From: CAYQVO01 sp964421085
Lineage (GTDB): Bacteria; Bdellovibrionota_C; UBA2361; CAYQVO01
Direction of reading: 5' to 3'
Length of the DNA: 64,000 nt
NCBI GenBank assembly: GCA_964421085.1
Contig: CAYQVO010000011.1
Location: forward strand, 31,990-95,989
In this document: positions 8,367 to 16,779 of the stretch, one piece after another
How positions within the stretch are numbered: position 1 is the first letter of the stretch
Layout: the number at the start of each line of letters is the position of its first letter
The notes under the pieces: model-generated
The model's database searches: none
Told to the model about the DNA's origin: nothing
Seen by the model: the letters and a program-made list of their open reading frames with translations, nothing else
Translations under genes and position numbers: made by a program

Positions 8367-9874
8367 GCCGCCGGCCCCGCAAGAGAACGGAACCGCCAGC
8401 CTTCACAGAGCCTGTAGCCCGTGTACCTGCCGAGCATAATTGCAGAGGCGAGCACGATGAAAAGAAGCTCGGGGAAAGTAAACAGAATATATGCAAGGTA
8501 TTCGTTCGTAATGACTGCATAAACAAGCATGGCCGCCGCGAGCGTCATGGCGCCGAGCCGGAGCGCTGTATGAGGCCCTGACTCCTCCCACTGGACGGAC
8601 ATTCGTTCAATGGCCATTGTCATGATTACCATCGGGAAGAGAGCGACGGAGGGCCCCTTATCAAGACCGATGTAATTGGCAAATCCTGACACGACAACAA
8701 GCAGCATGATGACTACAGTCAACGTGGCGGCGAGGCGCGGCACGAGAAGAAGCCTGAGCTTTTCGAAATAAAAACGCGTGACAAGACCTGCTCCCACCAC
8801 GACGGAAAAGAGGAGGAGACCCCACCATAAACGGGTTTCCCGGAACGCCAGGGCAATAAGAACCGGCATGAATGTGCCGAAAGTTTCTATTCCCACAATG
8901 TTTCTAAGCAGGACTATGATAAGACCGCCGATGGGAATGAGAAGGATTACACGGTACACAGCCTGCACCTCGGCCGGAAGTGTGTACAGTAGAACGAACC
9001 CCTTTTCCGCCGAGCGCGCTATCATCGCAGCGCTGCTCTCTTCGTCGACTGTAGTTATCGCGAACGTCACTCTCTCATCCCGGACGCCCTCTGCGTCGAT
9101 AATCGGCCGGCTCCCTGTCCACCAGGTGAAGTAAGTTTCCGGCACTCCCCAGGTTCCGCGATCGACATCGAACTCATTCCAGGCGGTCCCGTCCCACACC
9201 TGAATCCACGTCAGCATGGGCGGATTTCTCTTTGGATTCGCAAGATCGAACCCCCGCACCCGCTCTGCAGGAATTCCCGCCGCAGTAAGAATCCGGCGGA
9301 GTCCTCTTTCGATAAAAGCGGAAGACTTCAATGTTCCCGCGACAAGCTGAAGATCCTTCTGAGACATCTCTCCAAGCTGTTCCGCCAGCAGAGGGACCTG
9401 ATCGCGCAGCGATTGAGTTCGTGCGCGCACTCGTTCGAACAGCGACGAAACCGCCTGCCGCTCTTCGGGCGAAAGATCGGGAGGCACCCACTCTTCAGGA
9501 GATTCCGTCCCTTTCGATCGCGTTTCCGGAAGCGCCTTGACGGTTGCTTCATAGAATAGATCGTATTCCCCTTCGGCCTGGGTGCGGACCCACTGTACTG
9601 TCCGGCCGGCATCCTTCGTGGTTGTTCTGATGGAAAATTTTTCCGACTCGAAATTCTCGTTTTCTATCGTGAAGCCCGGGTGTCGCTTCGGAATCTGCAG
9701 ACGGATCTGCGCCCTTGAGTCTTCACCCAGGAAAGATACGCGCGCCTCAATCCGGAATGCCGGCGGCCGGCGCTGCGGCATGAGCGGAATCTGGAGAAAA
9801 AACACCTTATAAAGAAGAGGAAGCCCTCCTGCCGCAAAAAGCAGGAAGACTAAAGGTTTAATGCTTTGTCTCAT
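8363..9874 (-). CDS. Inactive transglutaminase fused to seven-TM domain (UUP1-type)
   Basis: The 503-residue membrane protein has an N-terminal anchor (residues about 8-27), then an extracytoplasmic region. Within that lies a transglutaminase-like fold (about 150-310; AAGIPAERVRGFDL and a WDGTAWNEFDVDRGTW stretch), but no nucleophilic Cys at the expected place. A C-terminal block of about seven membrane helices follows (about 325-495). This is the known architecture of 'inactive transglutaminase plus 7TM' proteins that accompany ATP-grasp ligases. It overlaps the upstream retropepsin gene by 17 bp and the downstream ligase by 4 bp. It may present or recognise the peptide that the ligase modifies; that role is inference. 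Confidence 0.83.
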   Translation of the reverse strand: MRQSIKPLVFLLFAAGGLPLLYKVFFLQIPLMPQRRPPAFRIEARVSFLGEDSRAQIRLQIPKRHPGFTIENENFESEKFSIRTTTKDAGRTVQWVRTQAEGEYDLFYEATVKALPETRSKGTESPEEWVPPDLSPEERQAVSSLFERVRARTQSLRDQVPLLAEQLGEMSQKDLQLVAGTLKSSAFIERGLRRILTAAGIPAERVRGFDLANPKRNPPMLTWIQVWDGTAWNEFDVDRGTWGVPETYFTWWTGSRPIIDAEGVRDERVTFAITTVDEESSAAMIARSAEKGFVLLYTLPAEVQAVYRVILLIPIGGLIIVLLRNIVGIETFGTFMPVLIALAFRETRLWWGLLLFSVVVGAGLVTRFYFEKLRLLLVPRLAATLTVVIMLLVVVSGFANYIGLDKGPSVALFPMVIMTMAIERMSVQWEESGPHTALRLGAMTLAAAMLVYAVITNEYLAYILFTFPELLFIVLASAIMLGRYTGYRLCEGWRFRSLAGPAA

Positions 9875-10388
9875 CAGACTTTCGCTTTGCCTTCTTACCG
9901 CCGGCGTCTTTGTTGCAGTGAGGAGAAACTGTAAAGGAACGGGCAGGATCCACTGTCATATGGCCGGTTATGTAGTCGCTTCCTATCAACATCGGATAGG
10001 CAAAATCAGATCGGTCCGTGAGATTGGCGTCGACCATCATGTAAAATGTCCCGAGGCATATCCCGATTCGCACGACCGGCCGTTTTTCTAATCTTCCCCC
10101 ATCCCGTTTGATTTTGACCGTCTTGAGAACCTGCATCTCCATCGTGGGCTGATTTCCCGTTCTGTTGCGGATTGTGAACCGCACCCATAGATCTCTCCCT
10201 TTCTGGAAATACTCCATCTTCTCCGCGGAAAGAGAGCAGCGATCCGCTCCTGTATCAAGCTTCGCCCGAAGGACAAGACCTCCGGGTTCGATTGCCACAT
10301 TCTCGACGCGTCCAACCGTGAAATTATCGGCGCAGAGCGCCGCGGGAAGCATCAACGTCATCAAAAGAAAGATCGCTGCCGTTTTCAT
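9858..10388 (-). CDS. Retropepsin-like aspartyl protease (RimB / DUF785 family), exported
   Basis: The start at 10388 opens onto a signal peptide (MKTAAIFLLMTLMLPAALC, then ADN). The frame runs further upstream, but without a better start. The domain is a small retropepsin fold. It has VGRVENVAIEPGGLVLRAKL followed by the catalytic D-T-G-A motif (LDTGADRCSLSA), a paired strand RPVVRIGICLG, and a YPMLIGSDYI segment near the end that matches the family's conserved tail. The last 25 residues are Lys/Arg-rich. Family members are called 'ATP-dependent zinc protease' in databases but are aspartyl-type. It is in one operon with the ligase and transglutaminase-like protein, and with a catalytically altered paralogue immediately upstream. 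Confidence 0.83.
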   Translation of the reverse strand: MKTAAIFLLMTLMLPAALCADNFTVGRVENVAIEPGGLVLRAKLDTGADRCSLSAEKMEYFQKGRDLWVRFTIRNRTGNQPTMEMQVLKTVKIKRDGGRLEKRPVVRIGICLGTFYMMVDANLTDRSDFAYPMLIGSDYITGHMTVDPARSFTVSPHCNKDAGGKKAKRKSDETKH

Positions 10389-10408
10389 CAGTGTCGGTCC
10401 TCCGATCC

Positions 10409-10963
10409 TTAATCGTCGGCGGTAATCGGCTGAGCCTCGCCTAAATCCTTTCCTCTGTCGCCGCATTCAGGATTGCTCGTAAGTTTTGCGCCCGGGTCTA
10501 TCAGAAAGTTTCCCTCCAGGGCCTGACGGCCGAGCTTCATGTCGTACTCCTCATGCTTCTTGTCGGTAAGCCGGACTTCATCTTCGAAATACGTTCTGCC
10601 GATGCACATGCCGAGTTTGACGACGGGATCTTCCTTTGTTTTCTTTTCGTCCACTTTCACCTTCACGGTTCTTACGATTTCGCTCGAAACCTTCCCGCTG
10701 TTTCCATATTGATCCATGAGCTCAAAGCTCACCCAGAGCTTTCTGTTCTTGCGCATCTTCTTGATGTTCTCGGCGTGAAGCGAAGAGGAATTCCGTGCAG
10801 GATCAAGGCGGGCTCTCAGTATAAGATCTCCCGGCGAGAGTTTCAGCTTTTCAAGCCATCCCACGATCTGATGGCCTTTCGGGGGTTCGTATTCATCCTG
10901 GGCAAGGGCAGTTAAAGGCGGACAAACGACAAGAAGAGTGATTAGAAGAAATTTTGCAGTCAT
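10409..10963 (-). CDS. Divergent retropepsin-like paralogue lacking the catalytic D-T-G
   Basis: The 184-residue precursor has a signal peptide (MTAKFLLITLLVVCPPLTALA) and then the same fold as its neighbour. GWLEKLKLSPGDLILRARL aligns with VENVAIEPGGLVLRAKL of the 9858-10388 protein, and DPVVKLGMCIGRTYFE with RPVVRIGICLGTFYM. Where the neighbour has LDTGADRCSLSA this protein has LDPARNSSSLHA: Asp is kept, but T-G-A is replaced by P-A-R. The active site is therefore probably dead, or the protein binds rather than cuts. It is first in the cassette, 20 bp before the active paralogue. Retropepsins work as dimers, so a heterodimer is conceivable. Confidence 0.78.
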   Translation of the reverse strand: MTAKFLLITLLVVCPPLTALAQDEYEPPKGHQIVGWLEKLKLSPGDLILRARLDPARNSSSLHAENIKKMRKNRKLWVSFELMDQYGNSGKVSSEIVRTVKVKVDEKKTKEDPVVKLGMCIGRTYFEDEVRLTDKKHEEYDMKLGRQALEGNFLIDPGAKLTSNPECGDRGKDLGEAQPITADD

Positions 10964-11096
10964 GCACTATAATTTGCCTTGAACTCAAAGTCCGCACAAG
11001 GGCTTACTCCACCGCCTTACCCCCGATATTACATGAAAGACCAGCCCCCGGAATCAGGGGGAAGCGCCCCGGGCACCCCCATGCTAAACTTCCCGC

Positions 11097-11525
11097 ATGC
11101 CGCAACCCTCATCGTTAATGGAATCCCTTCTCTCCACTGAAGTGCTGCAGTATCTCATTCCCTTCCTCCTTCTCGTTTCCTTTTACCTCTTCAGGAAACC
11201 CATTTCCCGGAAAGTCTTCTCTCTCGACAAAATGGGAGAGAAGATTCTGGCGGAAAAGAAGACTGCCGAGGCAAGAATCGGGAGTATAGTCGAAGCGATT
11301 TCCCCCCTTCTCGATCAGTTCCCGGTAGATATCCGGAAGGAAGGAACCAGTCTGGCGTATATCGGCCGGCCGGTCGATTTTGTTCACTTCGATCCCGACG
11401 CAGGTATCACATTTATCGAGGTGAAAAGCGGCAATTCAAAGCTGAGTCCGGAACAGAAGAAGCTGCGAGCTTTAATAAGAGAGGGGAAAGTCTCGTGGGC
11501 ACAGCTGCGGGTCAATCCGAAATAA
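11097..11525 (+). CDS. Membrane-anchored Holliday-junction-resolvase-like endonuclease
   Basis: The 142-residue protein has an N-terminal hydrophobic segment (VLQYLIPFLLLVSFYLF), then a charged coiled region. It ends in a nuclease-like core with the pattern RPVDFVHFDPDAG...ITFIEVKSGNSKLSPEQK. The D and E-V-K correspond to the PD-(D/E)xK catalytic residues of the 'endonuclease related to Holliday junction resolvase' family. A second in-frame ATG at 11118 is an alternative start. It is convergent with zupT. Its actual substrate is unknown, and a membrane-tethered member of a nuclease fold could equally bind nucleic acid without cutting. Confidence 0.78.
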   Translation: MPQPSSLMESLLSTEVLQYLIPFLLLVSFYLFRKPISRKVFSLDKMGEKILAEKKTAEARIGSIVEAISPLLDQFPVDIRKEGTSLAYIGRPVDFVHFDPDAGITFIEVKSGNSKLSPEQKKLRALIREGKVSWAQLRVNPK

Positions 11526-11574
11526 ACTTGACGATCCTCATGCAGATCCAGATTATGCAATGACGAATCGTCAG

Positions 11575-11609
11575 AAAACCGGCCTTGTGCTCCTGATGAC
11601 TCCGGTTTT
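11575..11609. terminator. Possible bidirectional terminator between convergent genes
   Basis: An 8-bp stem AAAACCGG/CCGGTTTT with a 19-nt loop lies between the end of the endonuclease-like gene and the stop codon of zupT. T-rich runs follow the stem on both strands. Confidence 0.5.
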
Positions 11610-12517
11610 TACTTCATCAAAAGCAGGCTCAGCGCCATGACCAGCATGCCCCCCACGAGCCCGAAGAGACTGTCATGCCCCTTGCCGTACGCCCTGCTGG
11701 TCGGAAGGAGCTCGTCGAGGCTGATATAGACCATGATGCCCGCCACCCCTGCAAAGAGAATGCCCATGACGCCTGCGGGAAGCGCCTGTATATTCCCGTT
11801 GAAGAAGAGCCGAAAGGCGAGGTAGGCCATCAGCGCACCCACCGGCTCGGCGAGTCCGCTGAGGAGCGAATAAATGAAGGCTTTCCTCCGGTCGCCGGTA
11901 GCATAGAAGATGGGCACGGAGACGCTGATTCCCTCGGGGATGTTGTGCAGCGCGATGGCGACTGCGATCGCGATCCCAAGCGCCGGGTTGTGCAGCGCTG
12001 CGATGAATGTCGCAAGACCCTCCGGGAAATTATGAATGCCTATCGCAAGAGCGGTAAAAAGCCCCATTCGCATGAGCTTTTTGTGATGGCTTCCGTGATC
12101 ATGGACGTCAACAGGCGCGTCCATGAGATAATCGGCGCACCCGGCGTTCTCGAAGTCAGGCAGCGGCGCAGCGGGATTGTGCAGCGGCGCCGTCTCCTCC
12201 TCCGAATGGGTCTCGTGGGGATTCTCAGCGGCGGGAATCAGGTTGTCAACAAGGCCGATGAGCAGCATCCCTCCGAAGAAGGATCCTGCGTTGATCCACT
12301 GCGCCCAGTAGTCTCCGTGCTGCTCGGCCAGCGCTGCCAGTCCCTTGTAGAAGATCTCCACGAAAGAAACATAGAGCATGACCCCGGCGGAGAATCCGGT
12401 TGCCACGGAGAGGAATCTGTAGTTGGTCCGCCTGGCCGTAAAAGCAATGATACTTCCGATCCCCGTCGCCATTCCGGCAAAAAGGGTGAGACCAAGCGCA
12501 TACCAGACATTGCCCAT
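11609..12517 (-). CDS. zupT: ZIP-family zinc/divalent metal transporter
   Basis: The 302-residue protein has eight membrane segments as in ZupT, which imports Zn2+ and other divalent cations across the inner membrane. The metal path motifs are visible: IGIHNFPEGLATFIA (H-N-F-P-E-G) near residue 163 and IALHNIPEGISVSVPI (H-N-I-P-E-G) near residue 192. The cytoplasmic loop between helices 3 and 4 is acidic and His-rich (PHETHSEEETAPLH, HDHGSHHKK), typical for metal binding. The start is the ATG that begins MGNVWYALGLTLFAG directly before helix 1. No metalloregulator site was identified. Confidence 0.92.
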   Translation of the reverse strand: MGNVWYALGLTLFAGMATGIGSIIAFTARRTNYRFLSVATGFSAGVMLYVSFVEIFYKGLAALAEQHGDYWAQWINAGSFFGGMLLIGLVDNLIPAAENPHETHSEEETAPLHNPAAPLPDFENAGCADYLMDAPVDVHDHGSHHKKLMRMGLFTALAIGIHNFPEGLATFIAALHNPALGIAIAVAIALHNIPEGISVSVPIFYATGDRRKAFIYSLLSGLAEPVGALMAYLAFRLFFNGNIQALPAGVMGILFAGVAGIMVYISLDELLPTSRAYGKGHDSLFGLVGGMLVMALSLLLMK

Positions 12518-12685
12518 CGCTATCCTGCTCTTATTCTCACTTCCACACGGGGAATTGTGCCTTTATCTCCCGACTGCGGCAAGGCCGGCTGTCTTCCATC
12601 CCGTATTGCATAATGCGTCTTGACCGGCAAAATCGCGGCCGGGGTGGCGGCTGATCAAACGGATTATTTTGCAGCGGGCGAAATT

Positions 12686-12931
12686 CTATTGCTGTTTTAT
12701 CTGCTGCTCAAACGTATTTTTCCTCACGATATCAAAGCTCTCCGTTGCTTCGTCGTAAAGAATCCTAATCTTCCCGGCTTCAACCTGGGCTTTCACCTGG
12801 GCGATTTTCCCCGGCAGTGTGTGCTCGGAATGACCGTAGTCAGTCCCTTCCCGGAGCACGAATTCTTCGAGCATTGCGTCAAGGGCTTCTGCACTCAGCA
12901 TTTCGAAAGGGACTTCAACTTTGGCGGCCAT
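12686..12931 (-). CDS. yheU: YheU family protein (UPF0270)
   Basis: The protein has 81 residues from the ATG at 12931. The frame extends to 12967, but MAAKVEVPFEMLSAEAL is the natural family start. The family block is clear: LEEFVLREGTDYGHSEHTL, then a helix KIAQVKAQVEAGK, then ILYDEATESFDIV. This matches the E. coli YheU pattern, whose function is not established. It is convergent with nothing nearby and stands alone. Confidence 0.85.
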   Translation of the reverse strand: MAAKVEVPFEMLSAEALDAMLEEFVLREGTDYGHSEHTLPGKIAQVKAQVEAGKIRILYDEATESFDIVRKNTFEQQIKQQ

Positions 12932-13020
12932 CACGAGGAGTATGTGACAGGTATCATAAGGCGGCAAGCTTTTATGACAGCACGTCCGGGATAACCGTTC
13001 TCATGTATGTGCGGGTCTGA

Positions 13021-13289
13021 TCTGTTAATTATTGCTGTCTGGAACAGAAGAAAAAACCAAATCCGATTGAGATTGTGAAGTACGTGAAAGGCATCGATTT
13101 TCCCGCCGACAGAAAAAAATCGTGGAGCAGGCGGGAAAAAACGGCGCCCCTGAGGATGTCGTCGAAGTGCTGCAGTCAATTCCGAATCAGGAACATGAGA
13201 CCGCCGCCGACGTGGCGAAGGGAACAGGCCTGTCCGGACAGGTTTTCCGGAGGCTGGAGGCCTCTGAAAGCATAGAAAAACCAGCGTAA
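13021..13289 (+). pseudogene. DUF2795-like small protein, frameshifted at an A7 run
   Basis: The first frame reads KKKPNPIEIVKYVKGIDFPADRKK up to a run of seven A (about 13108-13115). The -1 frame then continues KIVEQAGKNGAPEDVVEVLQ and SIPNQEHETAADVAKGTG to the stop at 13287-13289. Together they form one coherent DUF2795-type domain (about 80 residues). Neither frame alone makes sense past the run. The phase fits a classical -1 slippery heptamer A-AAA-AAA, but a homopolymer sequencing error is the simpler reading. No ATG is visible in the first frame after the stop at 13018-13020, so the 5' end is also unresolved. Confidence 0.65.
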
Positions 13290-13391
13290 GATCAAATGCT
13301 TACATCTTTTCCCGCACTGTTATGCATCACGCGGGTTTCATGTCGCATAACACTTTCAGAAGAACACAGGTTTCGTCCACCAGAGGTTTTT

Positions 13392-13679
13392 ATGAAAGAA
13401 ATCAAGAGAGACCCAGAACAACAAACACTCATAATCGAGCCCCCGTCCGGAAATATCGGGCGGAATGGGGAAAGTCGTCTCGATTTAGCGCGCGATGCTC
13501 ACGTACCGGAGAATTCCGCGAGCATAATGAACGACGCACGGCGCTTGGCTTTCTTTAACAGAGGTCCCGGCGTTTATTTCAAGGATTTCGGCACTGGATT
13601 ACTTCCGAAGAGAGCGGAGATAGCAGCAACTCTCTGCTTTGCACAAACGATCATCGGCCTGGGACCTGTTAAGAAATGA
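13392..13679 (+). CDS. Unknown small protein, first of a coupled pair
   Basis: The 95-residue protein starts at the ATG at 13392 (MKEIKRDPEQQTLIIEPPSG); the frame upstream to 13296 looks non-coding. It is hydrophilic with no signal or membrane segment. Its stop overlaps the next gene's start (ATGA at 13676-13679), so the two are probably co-translated. The family is not recognised. Confidence 0.6.
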   Translation: MKEIKRDPEQQTLIIEPPSGNIGRNGESRLDLARDAHVPENSASIMNDARRLAFFNRGPGVYFKDFGTGLLPKRAEIAATLCFAQTIIGLGPVKK

Positions 13680-14017
13680 AAAATTATTCCGCCACTTTCT
13701 TTCTCTTTTCCCGCACTGACGCTGACTGCCCGATTATGCCCAATGGGATTGTGAACGGGGTTGCTCACTATGCTTCTGAAGATGGAGACGAAGAACACTT
13801 CATCGCAGTCCGGTTCGACACTAAAACCGGCGCTCTGCAGATTGGAAACCGGAAAAATGTTGTCGACACCATGTCCACAATCAAAGAAATTATTCAGGAG
13901 TACAATGAAAAGGGCGGCCATCACCTCGCGCCTGTCGTGTCCGATTTCGAGGAAGATAAATGGCATATTGTTTCAGCCGTGCGTGTGGATGACGACGAAA
14001 CGCCGCTGGTTAACTGA
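13676..14017 (+). CDS. Unknown small acidic protein, second of a coupled pair
   Basis: The 113-residue protein has alternating beta-like segments (HYASEDGDEEHFIAVRF, TKTGALQIGNRKNV) and a helical stretch (MSTIKEIIQEYNEKGG), with an acidic C-terminus. It overlaps the preceding gene by 4 bp. It has no recognised domain; the conserved-looking reading frame and coupling support a real gene. It converges on the SGNH gene at 14041. Confidence 0.62.
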   Translation: MKNYSATFFLFSRTDADCPIMPNGIVNGVAHYASEDGDEEHFIAVRFDTKTGALQIGNRKNVVDTMSTIKEIIQEYNEKGGHHLAPVVSDFEEDKWHIVSAVRVDDDETPLVN

Positions 14018-14040
14018 GCCGGGCCGGGCTTCCATCCTGT

Positions 14041-14844
14041 CTATTTTTTTCCCATATTCAGCGCCGCGATATCTCCTGCCAGCATGTTCGTAAAGACTTC
14101 GGCGCCTGCGGCATTTAGATGAGAAACATCAGCGAAAAACTCTTTGCTCCGGATCAGGTCCATTCCCGAATAATCCAGAACCTCGGCGCCGACCGACTGG
14201 AATTGCTCCCTCATCCTTCGCCGGGTCGGTCCTTCGGCCCCGAGGCCATCCCGTGAGTAAAAAGGCGGAACGATCACTATAGGGCGAATGTTTCTCCTGA
14301 CAAGCCGTCTGTTCATATCGAGGAACCGTTCGAGCACTTCCTTTGAAGCAAACGCGTGGTTCAAAGCGTACCCGGGGACAAATCGCAATCCGAACGCCAA
14401 AGCACTGTCCACCCGGGCGAAGGCCGCGTATACCCCCGGATGATCGAGCAGATCCCGGTAGAAAATAGGCTGATAAAGAAAAGAAGCCTTCGTAAGGTGC
14501 AATCTTTCCTGTACAAACAGCATGGCGCTGCAACGTCTGGTGTATGACAGATATTCGTCAATAATCACCTCGTACTGGTGGTACTTTGTCCCGTCGAGTC
14601 CCATATTGCAGGAGTCAAGGCCCGTCACCTGCTCAAGGAGCGGTGTGTTTACCCCCAGTAGAACAACGGACGAGCCAAAAACCATCAGAGAAGCGTCGAT
14701 CTCATGAGAGAACACCCTGCAGATTTTTTGCCGAGGTTGCGCCCTGCTCCCGGTAATTATCCCCTTCAGATATGTGGAATAAAAGAGAACCGCTGTTGCC
14801 AGAATACAGGCGAATACAACGGCATATCGGAATTCTCTGCGCAT
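14041..14844 (-). CDS. SGNH-fold O-acetylation partner (AlgJ/DltD-like, membrane-anchored)
   Basis: The protein has 267 residues from the ATG at 14844, two bases after the MBOAT stop. It has an N-terminal membrane anchor (about residues 7-25), then an SGNH-like domain. The nucleophile block is LMVFGSSVVLLGV and the Asp-His block near the end is FFADVSHLNAAGAEVF. Such proteins take acetyl groups from an MBOAT partner and place them on an exported polysaccharide. The adjacency to an MBOAT gene in the same operon is the standard arrangement. The acceptor polymer is unknown. Confidence 0.78.
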   Translation of the reverse strand: MRREFRYAVVFACILATAVLFYSTYLKGIITGSRAQPRQKICRVFSHEIDASLMVFGSSVVLLGVNTPLLEQVTGLDSCNMGLDGTKYHQYEVIIDEYLSYTRRCSAMLFVQERLHLTKASFLYQPIFYRDLLDHPGVYAAFARVDSALAFGLRFVPGYALNHAFASKEVLERFLDMNRRLVRRNIRPIVIVPPFYSRDGLGAEGPTRRRMREQFQSVGAEVLDYSGMDLIRSKEFFADVSHLNAAGAEVFTNMLAGDIAALNMGKK

Positions 14845-14846
14845 GA

Positions 14847-16341
14847 TCAGAACTGAAAACAGATAGACTGCCGGGTGTCGACGGCACGCATAAACAGCAC
14901 GATGAAGATAAGGCTGAAGTACATCGGCCATCGCTGCCAAACCGGACGCCTTGCGACGATCTCCCTGATGCTTCCGAACCGCTGCGCCCATTCCATTATG
15001 GAGATGAGCAATATGCACAGAAGTGTATTGACGATCATCGTTTGCCCCTGCCTGAGAAACAGCATCCGGCGGACAAAAGCTTTATCGACGGGATTCATCG
15101 CGTCAAGATTCAGGAAGGAGTCCACCAGATGAGGAGCATCGAAAGAAAAATGACTGATCATGTAGAACGCGTCCTGAAATGATGCCGCCCTGAAGAATAC
15201 GAATGCGGTGCAGATAAGGGAGAAAGTGAGAAGGCGCCCGCACACGCGATAAAGGATAGACTCCCGGCTGCCTCCCAGCAGCAACAGCGCTCTCTCCCGC
15301 ACACGACTCGTAGCATCCTCGGCGATAAGAAACATTCCATTGAGGATCCCCCATGCGATGAATCGCCAGTCCGGCCCGTGCCACAAGCCGCTCAAGCCGA
15401 NNNNNNNNNNNNNTTGACATAGTGCCGGCCCCTGCTCACCCGCCGCCCTCCCAGCGGAATATAGATGTAGTCTCTGAACCAGGTTGACAGAGAGATATGC
15501 CGCCTCCGCCAGAATTCCGAGAAAGACGCTGAGCAATAAGGCTTGTCGAAATTCTTCAGAAGACGAAAGCCCATTACTTCCGCGGCGCCACGGGCGACAT
15601 CGGTATACCCTGAAAAATCGCAGTAAATCTGGATTGCGAAGAACACGGCCGCCATCATCAGGCTGAACCCGGAGAATGTGCGAGGATCCCTGAATACCGG
15701 CTCTATACACATTGCCAGACGATCAGCCACCACAGTCTTTTTGAAAAATCCCCACAGCATGAGCTGTAAACCCATCGTTGCGCGGTGATAATCAAAAAAG
15801 TGCCTCTCTCTGAACTGATGCAGAAGATTCTGGGGCCTCTCTATCGGTCCCGCCATCAGCTGCGGATAAAACATGACGCAAAGAGAATAGATGCCGAAAT
15901 GATGCTCCGCCTTCTGTCTCCCTTTGTACACCTCAATGACGTAGCTCAGGCTCTGAAAAGCTTGGAACGAAAGACCCACCGGAATCGCCATGCTGAGAAG
16001 AGGAATGGATGACCAGCCGAAGAATCTGCCCAGGTCGTTCGAGATGGATACAAAGAAATCAAGATAACGGAAAACAACGAGTATCGCACATGTAGAGAGG
16101 ATGCTGGCTATGAGAAGGACTCTTCGCCCCGCTCCTTCGCAGCGTTCGATGAAGACCGCTGTGCGCTATAGTCGACGATTATCGTGGCGGCAGGAATCAG
16201 GATGTATGAGGGAATGAACGCCATGTAGAAAACGCAGCTTGCGACAAGCAGCAGGAGCCACCGGTGCGCATGCGGCGTCCAGAAGTACAGCATGGTGACG
16301 GCTGGGAAAAAGAAGAGAGACTGAAGCGAGTTGAATAACAT
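14847..16341 (-). pseudogene. MBOAT O-acyltransferase (AlgI-like), split by a frameshift and an assembly gap
   Basis: The three frames together make a full MBOAT protein. The N-terminal MLFNSLQSLFFFPAVTMLYF leads into VASCVFYMAFIPSYILI, then one base is lost or gained near 16165. The second frame continues to IPVGLSFQAFQSLSYVIEVY, YPQLMAGPIERPQN and FWRRRHISLSTWFRDYIYIP, the MBOAT hallmark. After the gap comes LSGLWHGPDWRF with the catalytic His. The frame ends at 14847. The frameshift may be a sequencing error or true decay, since the genes upstream are also decayed. Starts at 16341 or 16353 are both possible. It would pass acetyl groups across the inner membrane to the SGNH partner downstream. 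Confidence 0.8.
15401..15413. other. Assembly gap (13 N) inside the MBOAT gene
   Basis: The gap lies between RGRHYV and GLSGLWHG of the MBOAT protein. By comparison with the family, only a handful of residues (the start of one helix) are missing. Confidence 0.95.
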
Positions 16342-16422
16342 CCCGGAATTCATGGGGACAAAACAAGTTTCATTAATTCTGGCCGAAAAAACCGACCGGG
16401 GAAACCGCCGCCTCTGGCTGCA

Positions 16423-16779
16423 ATGACCACAGTCGTTTCCGACAAATTGATTCACGTTCTTCACTGTGAAACGCCCGGTCCCGAGGAGGAAGTCGCAATA
16501 GAGTTGCCTTTCAAACACAAAATCATGCGTCTGAAAGGGGTCGTCTCCTCCAGCGTCCAGTTTTCCTGGTCTCCATTCCTTGCGGTGAACAAGTCTGTGG
16601 TAAAGTTTCATAAGTTATCACAGGATCAGCTCGATCTTTTCTGGGATTTTCAGGTCGAACACAGCTTGAGAACGACAATCGAGACGTACACGGCCGGAAA
16701 ATGCATGGATAAAGGACAGATCGCCGCGATGGTGGCAGGTGATCTGGAAAGCGCCGGGCAAAAGGACCACATTTACTGA
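16423..16779 (+). CDS. Unknown 118-residue protein
   Basis: This open frame is divergent from the MBOAT gene, with an ordinary composition and a helical C-terminal half (QLDLFWDFQVEHSLRTTIET). The ribosome-binding site is weak. There is no signal or membrane segment and no family is recognised. Its end overlaps the last 7 bp of the sulfatase remnant on the other strand. Confidence 0.45.
   Translation: MTTVVSDKLIHVLHCETPGPEEEVAIELPFKHKIMRLKGVVSSSVQFSWSPFLAVNKSVVKFHKLSQDQLDLFWDFQVEHSLRTTIETYTAGKCMDKGQIAAMVAGDLESAGQKDHIY

Noticed and set aside
16423..16611. Upstream extension of the MBOAT gene to 16611
   Set aside because: Composition before MLFNSLQ is not protein-like, and the family starts at that motif.
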